From Metabacillus rhizolycopersici (GTDB lineage Bacteria; Bacillota; Bacilli; Bacillales; Bacillaceae): a DNA stretch of 64,000 nt. This document shows, one piece after another, positions 1 to 8,804 of the stretch. Each line of letters opens with the position of its first letter. Positions within the stretch are counted from its first letter, which is position 1. Below the pieces are notes generated by a model. That model saw only the letters and a program-made list of their open reading frames with translations, made no database searches and was not told the DNA's origin. The stretch lies in contig NZ_JAIQUM010000008.1 in assembly GCF_020075705.1 (NCBI RefSeq), forward strand, positions 1-64,000, given 5' to 3'. The translations under genes and the position numbers were made by a program.

Positions 1-97
1 GATTTCGGACAATAAAATTCAAAACCAGACAATAAAACCTTGAGCTTGGACAAAAAATCTCAAGTTCTGACAATAAATCATGATTATGGACGATACA
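1..97. repeat. Array of about 20-bp periodic GGACAATAAA repeats, transposon-end-like
   Basis: Five decamers related to GGACAATAAA start at about 7, 27, 48, 68 and 88, so the period is 20-21 bp, close to two helical turns. The copies are GGACAATAAA, AGACAATAAA, GGACAAAAAA, TGACAATAAA and GGACGATACA, separated by non-conserved A/T-rich spacers. Arrays of short transposase-binding sites with this kind of spacing are typical of the ends of Tn7/Tn552/Tn5053-type elements with Mu-like transposases. No transposase is visible, and the array runs off the left edge, so its assignment to a transposon end is inference. Confidence 0.55.
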
Positions 98-742
98 TCA
101 TTTCGAAAAGTTGAATTAGAAATCAAGCAAGTTTAAAACAACAAAGTTTACTAAAACAGCCAAAAAGAACATGACTTATTCAGTTTGAAATCTTACTGAA
201 CATTTGATAAGTAGGTGCTTTGCAGCTTCAATAGTTAAAAGGATTAGCTGACCGAGACCTTTATTGACCATGTTCACATTTTTAGCAATATCGTTTGTTG
301 TTGAGTTGTCGTTATCGCTTCCCGAGAGCTACTACTCCTTAAAAATCAGTAATACTAAAGAACCTTCCGATCTAGAGCGCTAATACTTCATTTACGATTT
401 CTTCTAAGCTGATTCCTATATTCTTCATAATAACTCTTACTTGATCTTGATTGCATCTTGACTAGCTGTTTTAATAGCAAAAAGCACTCGTTGCCATCGG
501 ACACCGAATGCTTACCATTGTCTATCATATGCTTCAGAACATGGACAAACAATAGAAATGTTAAACGAGAAACCTTAAAATGCGGTAGTTCTGCTTTCCT
601 ATAGCCAAAATTCAGTTATCTATAGCTTAATCAAAAATTTCTTTTCACCGAAAGGGATTTTTTGTAAATTCAAATTATATTAACGGTAGAAGAATATCTT
701 TTGCTGAAACATCTGATGATTAATCACAACAAAATTAAATCA
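98..742. other. Intergenic region without a supportable gene
   Basis: No intact reading frame with a ribosome-binding site is visible here. Short stretches on the minus strand read as open for 20-50 codons but are interrupted by stops and match nothing I recognise, so decayed coding sequence is possible. Close to the following gene (about 635-675, minus strand) there is a weak stem (CTTTC/GAAAAG) followed by a T-rich run, which could terminate the metallophosphoesterase transcript. Confidence 0.4.
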
Positions 743-1717
743 TTACTCTTTCCTTTTCAATTTTAAGACGTTAATTTCGGGCGTGTTAAACAAGCGGAAC
801 TTTAAAAAGGAAATCGTTTTACTGCTCCCTAAACCAGCACTTACATATTGTTTCGTTTGCTTGTACTCCCATAACCCCTTCACTCTGTCTTGTGGCGGGA
901 AAAGTCCACCGTTTTCATAATATGGTTCTGGAACAAACAGTGCACCGATAAATGGTAGTCTAATTTGTCCACCGTGGTAATGCCCCGCCATGATTAAATC
1001 ATATTTTCTAAATAGATTAGCAGGATTATTCATTATTTGGTCAATTCGAGCATCAACGATTGGATAGTGATTTAATGCGATGACGACATCCGAATCATTT
1101 GCTGCATCTAGTTTTGACATTTCATTTCGCAATTGATTCCGATGTTGCACGTATTTCGCTATCCTAGCATTAGTTGGTATTGCCGCCTGCTTTTGAGGAT
1201 CCAAAATAGATAATTCAAAATCAACAAAATGGATGTCAGTAGATTCCGTTTCAACTGTACGAATTGATTCTAGCAGCTTTACACCTCTTTTTTCCATCCC
1301 CTCGATAAATTCATGTTTTTTCAAATTCATATCCTCGTCATACACATAAGTTCTCGGATCCGAATTACCCGGAACAAATAATGCATGTTCCTTGTTATCG
1401 ATACCTTCTAATAAAGAATAAATAGGTGCATAATTATTACTAGTTCCACTAATTAGCATATCACCAGTAAAGACAATGACATCATAGTCAATTGCATTAA
1501 TTTTCTCGATTAATTTTCCCTGATTTTCTCCAAATTGTTTTTCATGCAAATCGGTTACTTGTAAGATTTTAAATCCGTCTACCTCATCCGGTAAATTGTT
1601 AATCGCGATATCTTGCTCTACCACTTTTATTCGGTTATTGTCCCAAATTGTGTAAATGATGAGGACAACAAGAAATAACAAAAGCCCTACCAAAACTCTA
1701 CCCCCTGCTTTTCTCAT
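743..1717 (-). CDS. Membrane-anchored metallophosphoesterase (YkuE/YkoQ-like)
   Basis: Calcineurin-like metallophosphoesterase of 324 residues. One N-terminal membrane segment (about residues 7-27) is followed by the metal-binding motifs in family order: TDLH, FTGDM, PGNSD (the usual GNHD with Ser for His), NHYP and GHYHGGQ. Such proteins bind two divalent metals; relatives hydrolyse phosphodiesters or UDP-sugar-type substrates at the membrane, but the substrate here cannot be read from sequence. The ATG at 1717 is preferred because GGAGAG lies 6 bases upstream; an upstream in-frame ATG at 1744 has no ribosome-binding site. The gene follows the terminator of the lasso-peptide operon, so it is probably a separate unit rather than part of that cluster. 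Confidence 0.85.
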   Translation of the reverse strand: MRKAGGRVLVGLLLFLVVLIIYTIWDNNRIKVVEQDIAINNLPDEVDGFKILQVTDLHEKQFGENQGKLIEKINAIDYDVIVFTGDMLISGTSNNYAPIYSLLEGIDNKEHALFVPGNSDPRTYVYDEDMNLKKHEFIEGMEKRGVKLLESIRTVETESTDIHFVDFELSILDPQKQAAIPTNARIAKYVQHRNQLRNEMSKLDAANDSDVVIALNHYPIVDARIDQIMNNPANLFRKYDLIMAGHYHGGQIRLPFIGALFVPEPYYENGGLFPPQDRVKGLWEYKQTKQYVSAGLGSSKTISFLKFRLFNTPEINVLKLKRKE

Positions 1718-1754
1718 TAACATCTCTCCATATGTTTTGTGCAAACTATTTACT

Positions 1755-1792
1755 TAAAAGAAAACACCCACCAATACACATAGTGAGTGTTA
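1755..1792 (-). terminator. Intrinsic terminator of the lasso-peptide operon
   Basis: On the minus strand AACACTCAC pairs with GTGGGTGTT, followed by TTCTTTT. It overlaps the stop codon of the ABC transporter gene and marks the end of the lasso cluster. Confidence 0.75.
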
Positions 1793-3589
1793 TAAGCTTA
1801 CTTCCATTTGATTACTTAATAAATGCCCAAAGACACTTCGTTTATCTTTTGCAAGCTGACCGAATTCCCCTTTTTGAATAATCATCCCCTGATCCAGTAC
1901 AACAACTTGATCCGCATTACGTATCGTTGATAAGCGATGGGCAATCACAACAATGGTCATCCTTCCCTTAAGTCGATCGATCGCTTGCTGGATCTTCGCC
2001 TCATTTTCTGTGTCTAGTGCGCTTGTCGCTTCATCGAGAACAAGAATTGACGGGTTCCGTAAGATTGCTCGTGCCAGAACAATTCGTTGCCGTTCTCCTC
2101 CAGAAAGTCGGATTCCTCTATCTCCAATAAGTGTATCTAAACCTTGCGGAAGCTTTTCAACAAACTCTGCCGCAGATGAAAAGTCCAAAGCCTCCCACAT
2201 TTGTTCTTCTGTAGCCTCTGGGACAACTAATTTCAGATTTTCCCTTATACTCGCGTTAAAGAGAAACGGATCTTGTGGGACATAACTAATTGCCCTGCGC
2301 AAAGATAATAGATTTTCACTCGTAATCGGTTTTCCATCAATTAATACTTGCCCTTTTTCCGGTTGGTTTAGCCCCATTAATAAATCGATTAATGTGCTTT
2401 TTCCCGCTCCAGATCGACCGACAAAAGCAGTCATTTTATTAGCAGGTATCACAAGATTAATATCCTCTAAAGCATATGAAGCCGAACCTTGTTGATTATA
2501 ACGAAAGAACACATTTTGACATTCAATTTCCTGGGTAATTTGAATTGGATGTAACTCATCGTTTTCCTCCAGAGTAAATTCCTGTGCATTTCTACATTCG
2601 TCTTGCAAAGCCTTCACCGCTTTGAATGATGGGAGTGTTGTGGCAATTTGCTCCAACGAACCTTGAATACCAGCAACTCTTGGCCATAATCTCGAAAAAA
2701 TAATGATGATTAGCATCAACTGACCAGACTGAGCATTAAACATATTTACCGCAATAAAGATAAACGCAGCAATTAATACCGCAGAAGCTATCTTATAATA
2801 CATTTGTGAAGTCGTTTTCAAATTCGTATATTCAATTTGTTCATCCTGCATCCCTTTGGTAATTGTACGAAACCAGTCCATTCTTGACTGTTCTAACGTA
2901 TTACTTTTTATATCTTTAATCCCATTAATTTGATCGGTTACACCTGCTAGGTAATCTCTTCCTAACGTGTAATTTCGATTCCCCAGTGCAAAGGATCTTT
3001 TTAAAAACTTACGATTAAAAAAGATAAGAACTAAACCACAAAGTAAAACGAAAACCGTTATATTCGGTGACAACCAAAAGGCAAGACCAATTTGAATGAA
3101 GGTAAAGATAAGTGAGGCCATAAATTGCAAAAATGAATGTGTTCCTGCACTCGAACGAGCAATCTCTGCTGTTAATAAATTAATAAGATCTGATTTTCGA
3201 TGTCTTATGAAGAAATCCCAATTTGCATGCAACAAAGATCCATACGTTTCTACACGTAAGTGACGGAAAAAACCATGTTGAATCTTAGTATTTTGAATGG
3301 TAATTTGGCGTTGGATTACATTTTGCCCAATAACGATTAACACATAAATGGCTAGAATGATAGGTAAGCCTAATGTATTTGGAATGTCTTGTAAAAAAGA
3401 AAAAATTCCAGAAACAGGTGTATCACCTGCATCTAGGTTCACAATCCCGCTCATACTTATCATTGGAATTAACAATAAAATTCCAATGCCATCTAGCAAA
3501 CTGATAAATATCATTGCTAGTAAATTTATATAAAGCTTATTTCCAGCATACGAATGGATCTGCTTTAAAAAGTAAATTACGTGTGTCAA
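1790..3589 (-). CDS. Lasso-peptide ABC exporter (fused permease and ATPase)
   Basis: A 599-residue ABC exporter half-transporter: an N-terminal six-helix membrane domain (about residues 1-310), then an ATP-binding domain with Walker A GRSGAGKST, signature LSGGERQR, Walker B ILVLDEATSALD and the H-loop IAHRLST. It is the last gene of the lasso operon and starts 4 bases inside the nucleotidyltransferase gene, so it is translationally coupled. In lasso clusters the D protein of this architecture exports the mature peptide and confers self-immunity. No N-terminal peptidase C39 domain is present, which fits leader removal by the separate B2 protease upstream. Being the only transporter in the cluster, it probably handles both peptides. 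Confidence 0.9.
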   Translation of the reverse strand: MTHVIYFLKQIHSYAGNKLYINLLAMIFISLLDGIGILLLIPMISMSGIVNLDAGDTPVSGIFSFLQDIPNTLGLPIILAIYVLIVIGQNVIQRQITIQNTKIQHGFFRHLRVETYGSLLHANWDFFIRHRKSDLINLLTAEIARSSAGTHSFLQFMASLIFTFIQIGLAFWLSPNITVFVLLCGLVLIFFNRKFLKRSFALGNRNYTLGRDYLAGVTDQINGIKDIKSNTLEQSRMDWFRTITKGMQDEQIEYTNLKTTSQMYYKIASAVLIAAFIFIAVNMFNAQSGQLMLIIIIFSRLWPRVAGIQGSLEQIATTLPSFKAVKALQDECRNAQEFTLEENDELHPIQITQEIECQNVFFRYNQQGSASYALEDINLVIPANKMTAFVGRSGAGKSTLIDLLMGLNQPEKGQVLIDGKPITSENLLSLRRAISYVPQDPFLFNASIRENLKLVVPEATEEQMWEALDFSSAAEFVEKLPQGLDTLIGDRGIRLSGGERQRIVLARAILRNPSILVLDEATSALDTENEAKIQQAIDRLKGRMTIVVIAHRLSTIRNADQVVVLDQGMIIQKGEFGQLAKDKRSVFGHLLSNQMEVSL

Positions 3590-4788
3590 GATTCGTTCCC
3601 CCTAGGGTATGAGTGCTTCTTCTTCTTTCTCAAAGCCCAAATAAACGGACGTAACGGAAAATATAAAAAGTGCAGCAGTTTTGGTAATGGCAATGTCTCG
3701 GCATCCTCTGGTAATGGATGTAAACAACTTAATACAAACAGTACTTTTTGCCTCGAGGACATTAGTGATACTAAATGACGTGCATGATACTTAGATATAT
3801 CTTCAAGAACAGGATCTGTATGTAAATTAACCATACGTTCAAAATAAAAAATCGCATCCTGTGCCAATCTGAAAGAATGCTTGTTATCAAGTATCGGCTC
3901 CATCGTATCTGATATTTTTGAATGTAACAGCTTTGTCGATAAGACAAGTGCCTGTGCCCCAACGCGATGAGAATGATAGACTTTTAATAACATGTTCGTC
4001 TTTCCCCAATCGATGTCTTGCCCTGTCATTTGGTGAATATCTAACAACCAGCGAAGTCTTGACCAACCATGACGAGCCCCATGTGAAGCGAGGAAGAAAA
4101 ATAAGTCTTCTTTCCCTAACAAATATACTGGATTTGTTGTGAGATTACTTTTCCGTTTTCGTGACCACAATTCTTCGAAACTAGGTTCAAACCCCAGACC
4201 AGGATTTAGTTTCCAATGAATTTCAAGTTTCATTCGTTTTTGAGGATGGAAATACGTCACATGATGATGTCGCCATTTCCAATCGTTTAGCACTGATGTA
4301 AAATAATCGTCCTTTTCATAACCAAGGTTTTCAATGATTTCCTCTGCTTTTTCGAGCTCATTAATTGGAATTAGAAAATCTAAATCACTAGATGTCCGCT
4401 GAGAAATATCACCATACAAGTCATGAGCAATCACTGGTCCCTTTAGGAAAAGAAGACGGATATGATTCTCTGTGAAAATTTTACTAACTCGCTCCATTTC
4501 GGCACTTAATTGCAACATGTTAAATGTATTACGCTTATACTCTAGTGATAGCTTTTGAATGACGTTTGGAGGAATTAGATTTCCGCTGATTTCTTTACAT
4601 TTAGTATGTAGTACAGGATACACCCGATGATGAATTGCTTGCTTAATAAAGAGATCCCAATCTATGCCAACAACTAGTTCTGAGCTATTCGCTTCAATAA
4701 ATTCACGGTTATCTTTCTTTAGCAATTCAAGAATTAACCTTAATTCCCTAGGTACATTTGCTAGATTAAGATTGAATTGGTCAACCAT
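3586..4788 (-). CDS. Lasso-cluster nucleotidyltransferase (NTP_transf_5 family)
   Basis: A 400-residue protein of the uncharacterised nucleotidyltransferase family seen in Firmicutes lasso clusters. The region FLKGPVIAHDLYGDISQR followed by SSDLDFLIP contains the Gly-rich and DxD signature that binds metal-NTP. The ATG at 4788 is chosen because GGAGG sits 7 bases upstream; the start overlaps the protease gene stop by 8 bases. In the pseudomycoidin cluster of Bacillus pseudomycoides the homologue was, as I recall, reported to extend the C-terminal phosphoserine with hexose units after the kinase acts; the same role here is inference. It could alternatively use another nucleotide donor. Confidence 0.8.
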   Translation of the reverse strand: MVDQFNLNLANVPRELRLILELLKKDNREFIEANSSELVVGIDWDLFIKQAIHHRVYPVLHTKCKEISGNLIPPNVIQKLSLEYKRNTFNMLQLSAEMERVSKIFTENHIRLLFLKGPVIAHDLYGDISQRTSSDLDFLIPINELEKAEEIIENLGYEKDDYFTSVLNDWKWRHHHVTYFHPQKRMKLEIHWKLNPGLGFEPSFEELWSRKRKSNLTTNPVYLLGKEDLFFFLASHGARHGWSRLRWLLDIHQMTGQDIDWGKTNMLLKVYHSHRVGAQALVLSTKLLHSKISDTMEPILDNKHSFRLAQDAIFYFERMVNLHTDPVLEDISKYHARHLVSLMSSRQKVLFVLSCLHPLPEDAETLPLPKLLHFLYFPLRPFIWALRKKKKHSYPRGNES

Positions 4789-5239
4789 TGTGATTTCCTC
4801 CAATTTTCTTAGCAAATTTCCCGACAACCGTAAACCTCGCCATTTCTTCATAGCCCGTTATATAATAAGGTCCACTGCGCAACCAAGCATGGGCAATTAA
4901 TTCACCAGACTCATCTCTAGCTGTTCCTAAATAAAGAGTGCTTTCAATTTGGCGCTTTTCTAACATTTTCATTGCCGCAATGGCTTTCACAAGGCACTGG
5001 CTTTCCCAAATCGTATACCTACTCATGATATGGACAGCTTGCGAGACACTGGCTAAGACTTTCCGATTCGAAGCCGATGAATCAAACGTCGTTTCTTCCA
5101 TATGCTGCCCTAATGTAGGTGCCACTTTAGAAAATGGGATACTTTTAAGATATCGACCAAGACCTAAATAGAAAAACGATTCCAGTAAAAGCCACTTCGA
5201 TTTCCAATCCATCACTAAAAAAATCCTTAATTTATTCAA
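4781..5239 (-). CDS. Lasso-peptide leader protease B2 (transglutaminase-like)
   Basis: This 152-residue protein matches the stand-alone B2 cysteine proteases that cut the leader from lasso precursors. The catalytic Cys lies in WESQCLVKA and the His in IAHAWL, about 35 residues later, as in the transglutaminase-like family; the third acidic residue is not certain. It starts with TTG at 5239, behind a purine-rich GGGGAAAGTGAG; the later ATG (MDWKSK) would be an alternative. It lies between the RRE protein and the nucleotidyltransferase and overlaps the latter. With the RRE protein it should cleave after the conserved Thr-Met that ends both leader peptides. Confidence 0.9.
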   Translation of the reverse strand: MNKLRIFLVMDWKSKWLLLESFFYLGLGRYLKSIPFSKVAPTLGQHMEETTFDSSASNRKVLASVSQAVHIMSRYTIWESQCLVKAIAAMKMLEKRQIESTLYLGTARDESGELIAHAWLRSGPYYITGYEEMARFTVVGKFAKKIGGNHNG

Positions 5240-5286
5240 GATCTCACTTTCCCCTTTAAGAAAAATAAACTAGCTGTTTAACAAAA

Positions 5287-5583
5287 TTACGCTTCTTCAA
5301 CCTTAATTAACCCTTCGTCATGTAACATGTTTAAAAAGGTCATGACCTGTTCCTCACATTCACTTTTCTTGACCTCGTATTGAGAGAGTAAAGTATTGAC
5401 CAATTGATTGATTGAGGTAGGTATTTTTATTAGGTCCCATATTACACCACCCATTTCGCCCAAATTGTAGTACTTTCCATTTTCAATACTTAACATCACT
5501 TTTTCCCCATCCATATCACTTACGATATTTCCTTCACCTTGAGTAACAATGTGCCCTGTTGAAATATGTAGTGTTTTAACCAT
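5287..5583 (-). CDS. Lasso leader-recognition protein B1 (PqqD-like RRE)
   Basis: A 98-residue PqqD-family protein, the stand-alone RiPP recognition element of lasso clusters. The core VMLSIENGKYYNLGEMGGVIWDLI is the beta-strand/helix region typical of the family, followed by a helical bundle ending near VEEA. It binds the leader peptide (WxxPxLE-type motif in both precursors) and delivers it to the B2 protease encoded directly downstream. The start ATG overlaps the kinase gene stop by 8 bases, indicating translational coupling. Function is assigned from the family and from its position. Confidence 0.9.
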   Translation of the reverse strand: MVKTLHISTGHIVTQGEGNIVSDMDGEKVMLSIENGKYYNLGEMGGVIWDLIKIPTSINQLVNTLLSQYEVKKSECEEQVMTFLNMLHDEGLIKVEEA

Positions 5584-6532
5584 ATACTTTTTCCTCCTTA
5601 TTTAATGAAGCTAAAATCAAATCTGTTAACTCATGTGCTGTAAATCGAGATATCGGGCGCCGCAATTGATAAATATCGATATGTTCACATATTTTTGCAG
5701 TTGTGCTAAAATGCCAATCCATTAAGCCTAATGGAGAAATGAAGAAATTACGATACGTATGATTAAATAATGTGTTTAATCGCTGTAACTTTTGAACAGG
5801 GTTTAATTCAATCTCGGCATCTTCTGTTTTCACTAGTTCAAATACACCTGCAAGTGGCAGTGGCTTGGAAGCAAATTGATTTGAAACTGGAATCGCAAAT
5901 TTGGTTTCTCTATTGAAGATTGGCTTATAGTCAATAGATTCTATTCCAAATTGATTTAAGCTTTCTATCCATAACTTTTGTTGTGGATAAGCTGGTGTTA
6001 CCATTGGGATATTTTCTTCATTAAGAGTGACCGGTATGACATCATCACTAATGAGTTGGTATCCCAACTTTAAAAAGGCAGAAGCAAGAGTTGATTTGCC
6101 TGCACCTGAATCACCTACAATTGCGTACGCTTTACCATCAATTTCTAATGCACTTCCGTGTAATGGAAGAATCATCCTTTGCATTAAGAGTGCACCCATA
6201 CAGGTTCCAAGGAGATAGAGACGGATTTGATCTTCATTCGCATTGCCGATTGGAGAATAATAGATTTCGTTTCCTTTTTGAATCAAATAAATCGCCATGT
6301 CAGGTAGTCGAAACATGATTAAATCTTTATTAATAACAAAATATTTGTTTTCACCAGCTAGTTCTTCCCATAATAAAGAAAGATCTGCTTTTTTGATGAG
6401 TATATCCGCGACATCACCTTCAAAATGGGATTGAGGTAATTCCGGTAAATAAATTTCACTTAATACATTTAATCCAAAAGCTTTGAAGCGATGTTTGTTG
6501 GCAATATATGTTTTCAACCGACTTTCCCCCAT
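5576..6532 (-). CDS. HPr-kinase-like lasso-peptide serine kinase (PadeK-like)
   Basis: A 318-residue protein with the P-loop GDSGAGKST near residue 140 and downstream acidic motifs (LISDD) typical of the HprK/aldolase-type kinase family; the N-terminal half is divergent from true HPr kinase. In the paeninodin cluster the homologue PadeK phosphorylates the C-terminal Ser of the precursor. Both precursors here end in Ser, which fits. The ATG at 6532 has no ribosome-binding site; a TTG at 6517, preceded by GGGGGAAAG, is a plausible true start. The gene follows the hairpin after precursor 1 and overlaps the RRE gene. Confidence 0.88.
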   Translation of the reverse strand: MGESRLKTYIANKHRFKAFGLNVLSEIYLPELPQSHFEGDVADILIKKADLSLLWEELAGENKYFVINKDLIMFRLPDMAIYLIQKGNEIYYSPIGNANEDQIRLYLLGTCMGALLMQRMILPLHGSALEIDGKAYAIVGDSGAGKSTLASAFLKLGYQLISDDVIPVTLNEENIPMVTPAYPQQKLWIESLNQFGIESIDYKPIFNRETKFAIPVSNQFASKPLPLAGVFELVKTEDAEIELNPVQKLQRLNTLFNHTYRNFFISPLGLMDWHFSTTAKICEHIDIYQLRRPISRFTAHELTDLILASLNKEEKVYG

Positions 6533-6551
6533 AACAAATAGATCAATTAAT

Positions 6552-6585
6552 TAGCCCCTTATACTTGTTTAAGGTATAAGGGCTA
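6552..6585 (-). promoter_or_regulatory. Hairpin between precursor 1 and the maturation genes
   Basis: TAGCCCCTTATAC pairs with GTATAAGGGCTA across a 9-base loop with one bulged base. No T-run follows on the minus strand, so it is more likely an mRNA-stabilising or processing hairpin, or a partial terminator, giving more precursor than enzyme. A nearly identical hairpin follows precursor 2 at 9173-9199. Confidence 0.7.
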
Positions 6586-6606
6586 CTTCATACAAAATAC
6601 TAAAAG

Positions 6607-6783
6607 TTAACTGTCGAGACCACCTAAACTAGGTTTCTTGCAACTATTATTTGACATGCCGTCATGAGTTTCATGATTTTGATTATTCGTACAATAGCTA
6701 TCCGGTATGGCATTTCCAGGTCCACCCATTGTTAAATTAATATCAAGGACTTCCAATACTGGAGTTTTCCAACTTTTTTTCAC
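6607..6783 (-). CDS. Lasso precursor peptide 1, long core with two Cys
   Basis: A 58-residue precursor with GTG start behind AAGGGGGTGAG. The leader (residues 1-19) starts MKKSWKTPVLEVL, carrying the W-xx-P-x-L recognition motif, and ends LTM, which puts the conserved Thr at position -2. The predicted core starts GGPGNAIPD: Gly1 and Asp9 would form a nine-residue macrolactam. The core is 39 residues, much longer than the usual 15-25, and has Cys12 and Cys29, both in the tail, so a disulfide there is possible. It ends in Asp-Ser, the position phosphorylated in paeninodin. It lies between cyclase 1 and the kinase gene. Leader cut and ring size are inferred from the family pattern. Confidence 0.88.
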   Translation of the reverse strand: MKKSWKTPVLEVLDINLTMGGPGNAIPDSYCTNNQNHETHDGMSNNSCKKPSLGGLDS

Positions 6784-6804
6784 ATTCTCACCCCCTTTCT
6801 TCCA

Positions 6805-8751
6805 TCAGAACTTACTTAAAAACCTGTATACGATTAAACTGCGTGTTAATAATCTAAAATCATCATCAAAAACAAATTCAGGTCGAGGTTCCTTTCCAAT
6901 TCTTGAAATCGCGTCTTTTATCGATTTTATATTTAATAGATCTGCAACTTTAGAATCATTCGTTAACTGTTGTAATTCCTCTATAAAAACTCCCCAACTT
7001 GATGACATTCGATGAATCACATCTGCTGCTTGTATTCCGCGAATTTTTTGATTTAATCTAACATTTTCTGGAAGTATCCCTTTTGTTGCGCGTCTTATTA
7101 ACGACCGTTCTATCCCTCCTTGAACGTATTGCTCTTCAGGTATAGCTAAGCAAAATCGTATGACACGTAAATCATTTGTTGGATCACGGTCCCAAAGAGA
7201 GTATCTCAACGATAATTTCGTTCCAATCGTTCCTGTTTTATTCCAAGAGTAGAGCTGTGTAAAATGATTTCTTCTAAATTCAAATTCGTTTTCAATATAA
7301 CCACTCATATCTAATCCGGACTCTTGAAGTTTTGTAAAAATGTTTGTTTTCTGAGCTAATAATGGATTGATTAACATTGGAGCTTCATATTGAATCTGCT
7401 CATTCTTTTCTATTAAATTCGTTATCTGTGGAAAAGCTTTTTTTAAGATGATTGGAAGCATAGCTTTTTTTCCTGTTCGATAATGAAAGCAATATAAATC
7501 CAGTTCGCGATAAAGATGAATCCACCGTAACTGTTTTAATAGTGTCGTATAATAGTTGATTGTTAAATTCCATGAACCGAAAGAGATCGAATGATTTCCT
7601 CTCGCTCCATTTAAAAGGATTTTAATTCCTTGCTTTTGAGCAGTTTCATTTATTCCTTTAAGCCAAAATGAATTTTCAAAGAATTTATAAGGCATTTCCA
7701 TAATCTCAAGTAAGTCATCGATTTCAGATAAGGAATTTCTACCTTTGAAATCCAAATAGTTGTCTGAAATATTTCCAACATATTCTACCGTTTCTTTTAT
7801 AAATGGCCTTTCATCTGGTAGATAAGATCTAGGAGTCCAATCAATAAAATCATCTTCAGGGATATAACTAAAGGTATGTAATCGTTTATTATCTTCTTGT
7901 AATGATCTAGCAGCAAAGCTAACAACTGTTCCTGAATCTAAACCTCCACTCAATTGTGAACCTACTTCTCCATGAGTACGAAGTCTAGATGTCACAGCTG
8001 CTTGAAAAACCTCTTGAAAGGCTTCTTCATATTCTTCATTAGAATTGAGTTTTATTTTGTTAGAATGATCAATTGTGTCATACCTTGAAATGGAAAACTT
8101 ATTCTGTTCGATTGTGATACTATGTGAGGGTGGAAGTTGTTTGATAGACTTATATACTGTTGTTGTCATATCAGCCGCTTCAACCATGCCTGGTATCGCT
8201 AAGAATTCGGCTAACCACTCCTCATTTAGACTTTTTTCAATATAGGGTAATGTAAATAATGGTTCGATAGTTGTAGAAAATGCAAAACGATTTTGATCAC
8301 TGTAATAGTAAAGGGTCCGAGCCCCTGAAAAATCTCGAGCGCCAAAGAGTTTTCGCTTTTTTTCATCCCAAATCATAAAAGCGAAATCACCGATTAGATG
8401 CTTTGGAACGTCTTCTCCCCATTTTGAGTACGCGAGTAAAATTAATTGACTATCGGACATAGATTTCCTTTGTGATTGATCCACCTGTAATCGATCAAAT
8501 AATTCATTGCGGTTATCGATGATCGCATCAGAAGTAATGGTTAATTGTCTGCCATAATCATAGTAAGGTATCTTTTCACCTATTGATTCTGGAGTAATCC
8601 ATTGAGCATGGCAGCCTAAGAACACACGATCTTTTTGCCATGATTTACGATCATCTGCAGGATAATGGTTAAATGCATTCATCAAGTTTTTCATATGATC
8701 AAGGTCTATTGGCTCTTGATTTGAATTTGTAATCCCTACTATTGCACTCAT
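6805..8751 (-). CDS. Lasso-peptide cyclase 1 (asparagine synthetase-like, C protein)
   Basis: A 648-residue asparagine-synthetase-B homologue. The N-terminal half resembles the class II glutaminase domain, but the position 2 nucleophile Cys is Ser (MSAIVG), so it cannot hydrolyse glutamine in the normal way, as expected of lasso cyclases. The C-terminal synthetase domain has the PPi loop QLSGGLDSG near residue 268. It should adenylate Asp9 of the core and close the ring with Gly1. GGAGG precedes the ATG by 7 bases. It lies immediately upstream of precursor 1 and is probably its dedicated partner, since a second cyclase gene is paired in the same way with precursor 2. Confidence 0.92.
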   Translation of the reverse strand: MSAIVGITNSNQEPIDLDHMKNLMNAFNHYPADDRKSWQKDRVFLGCHAQWITPESIGEKIPYYDYGRQLTITSDAIIDNRNELFDRLQVDQSQRKSMSDSQLILLAYSKWGEDVPKHLIGDFAFMIWDEKKRKLFGARDFSGARTLYYYSDQNRFAFSTTIEPLFTLPYIEKSLNEEWLAEFLAIPGMVEAADMTTTVYKSIKQLPPSHSITIEQNKFSISRYDTIDHSNKIKLNSNEEYEEAFQEVFQAAVTSRLRTHGEVGSQLSGGLDSGTVVSFAARSLQEDNKRLHTFSYIPEDDFIDWTPRSYLPDERPFIKETVEYVGNISDNYLDFKGRNSLSEIDDLLEIMEMPYKFFENSFWLKGINETAQKQGIKILLNGARGNHSISFGSWNLTINYYTTLLKQLRWIHLYRELDLYCFHYRTGKKAMLPIILKKAFPQITNLIEKNEQIQYEAPMLINPLLAQKTNIFTKLQESGLDMSGYIENEFEFRRNHFTQLYSWNKTGTIGTKLSLRYSLWDRDPTNDLRVIRFCLAIPEEQYVQGGIERSLIRRATKGILPENVRLNQKIRGIQAADVIHRMSSSWGVFIEELQQLTNDSKVADLLNIKSIKDAISRIGKEPRPEFVFDDDFRLLTRSLIVYRFLSKF

Positions 8752-8804
8752 TTGATCCTCCAGCCAATTACCTTTTGTTGTTGATAAACAGAGTTAATTA
8801 TAAA

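Noticed and set aside
98..742. Possible decayed gene left of the metallophosphoesterase
   Set aside because: Minus-strand fragments are short, full of stops and unlike any family I know, so only noted as intergenic.
1953..2285. Open reading frame opposite the ABC transporter
   Set aside because: It mirrors the ATP-binding domain on the other strand, has no ribosome-binding site, and codon use fits only the minus-strand gene.
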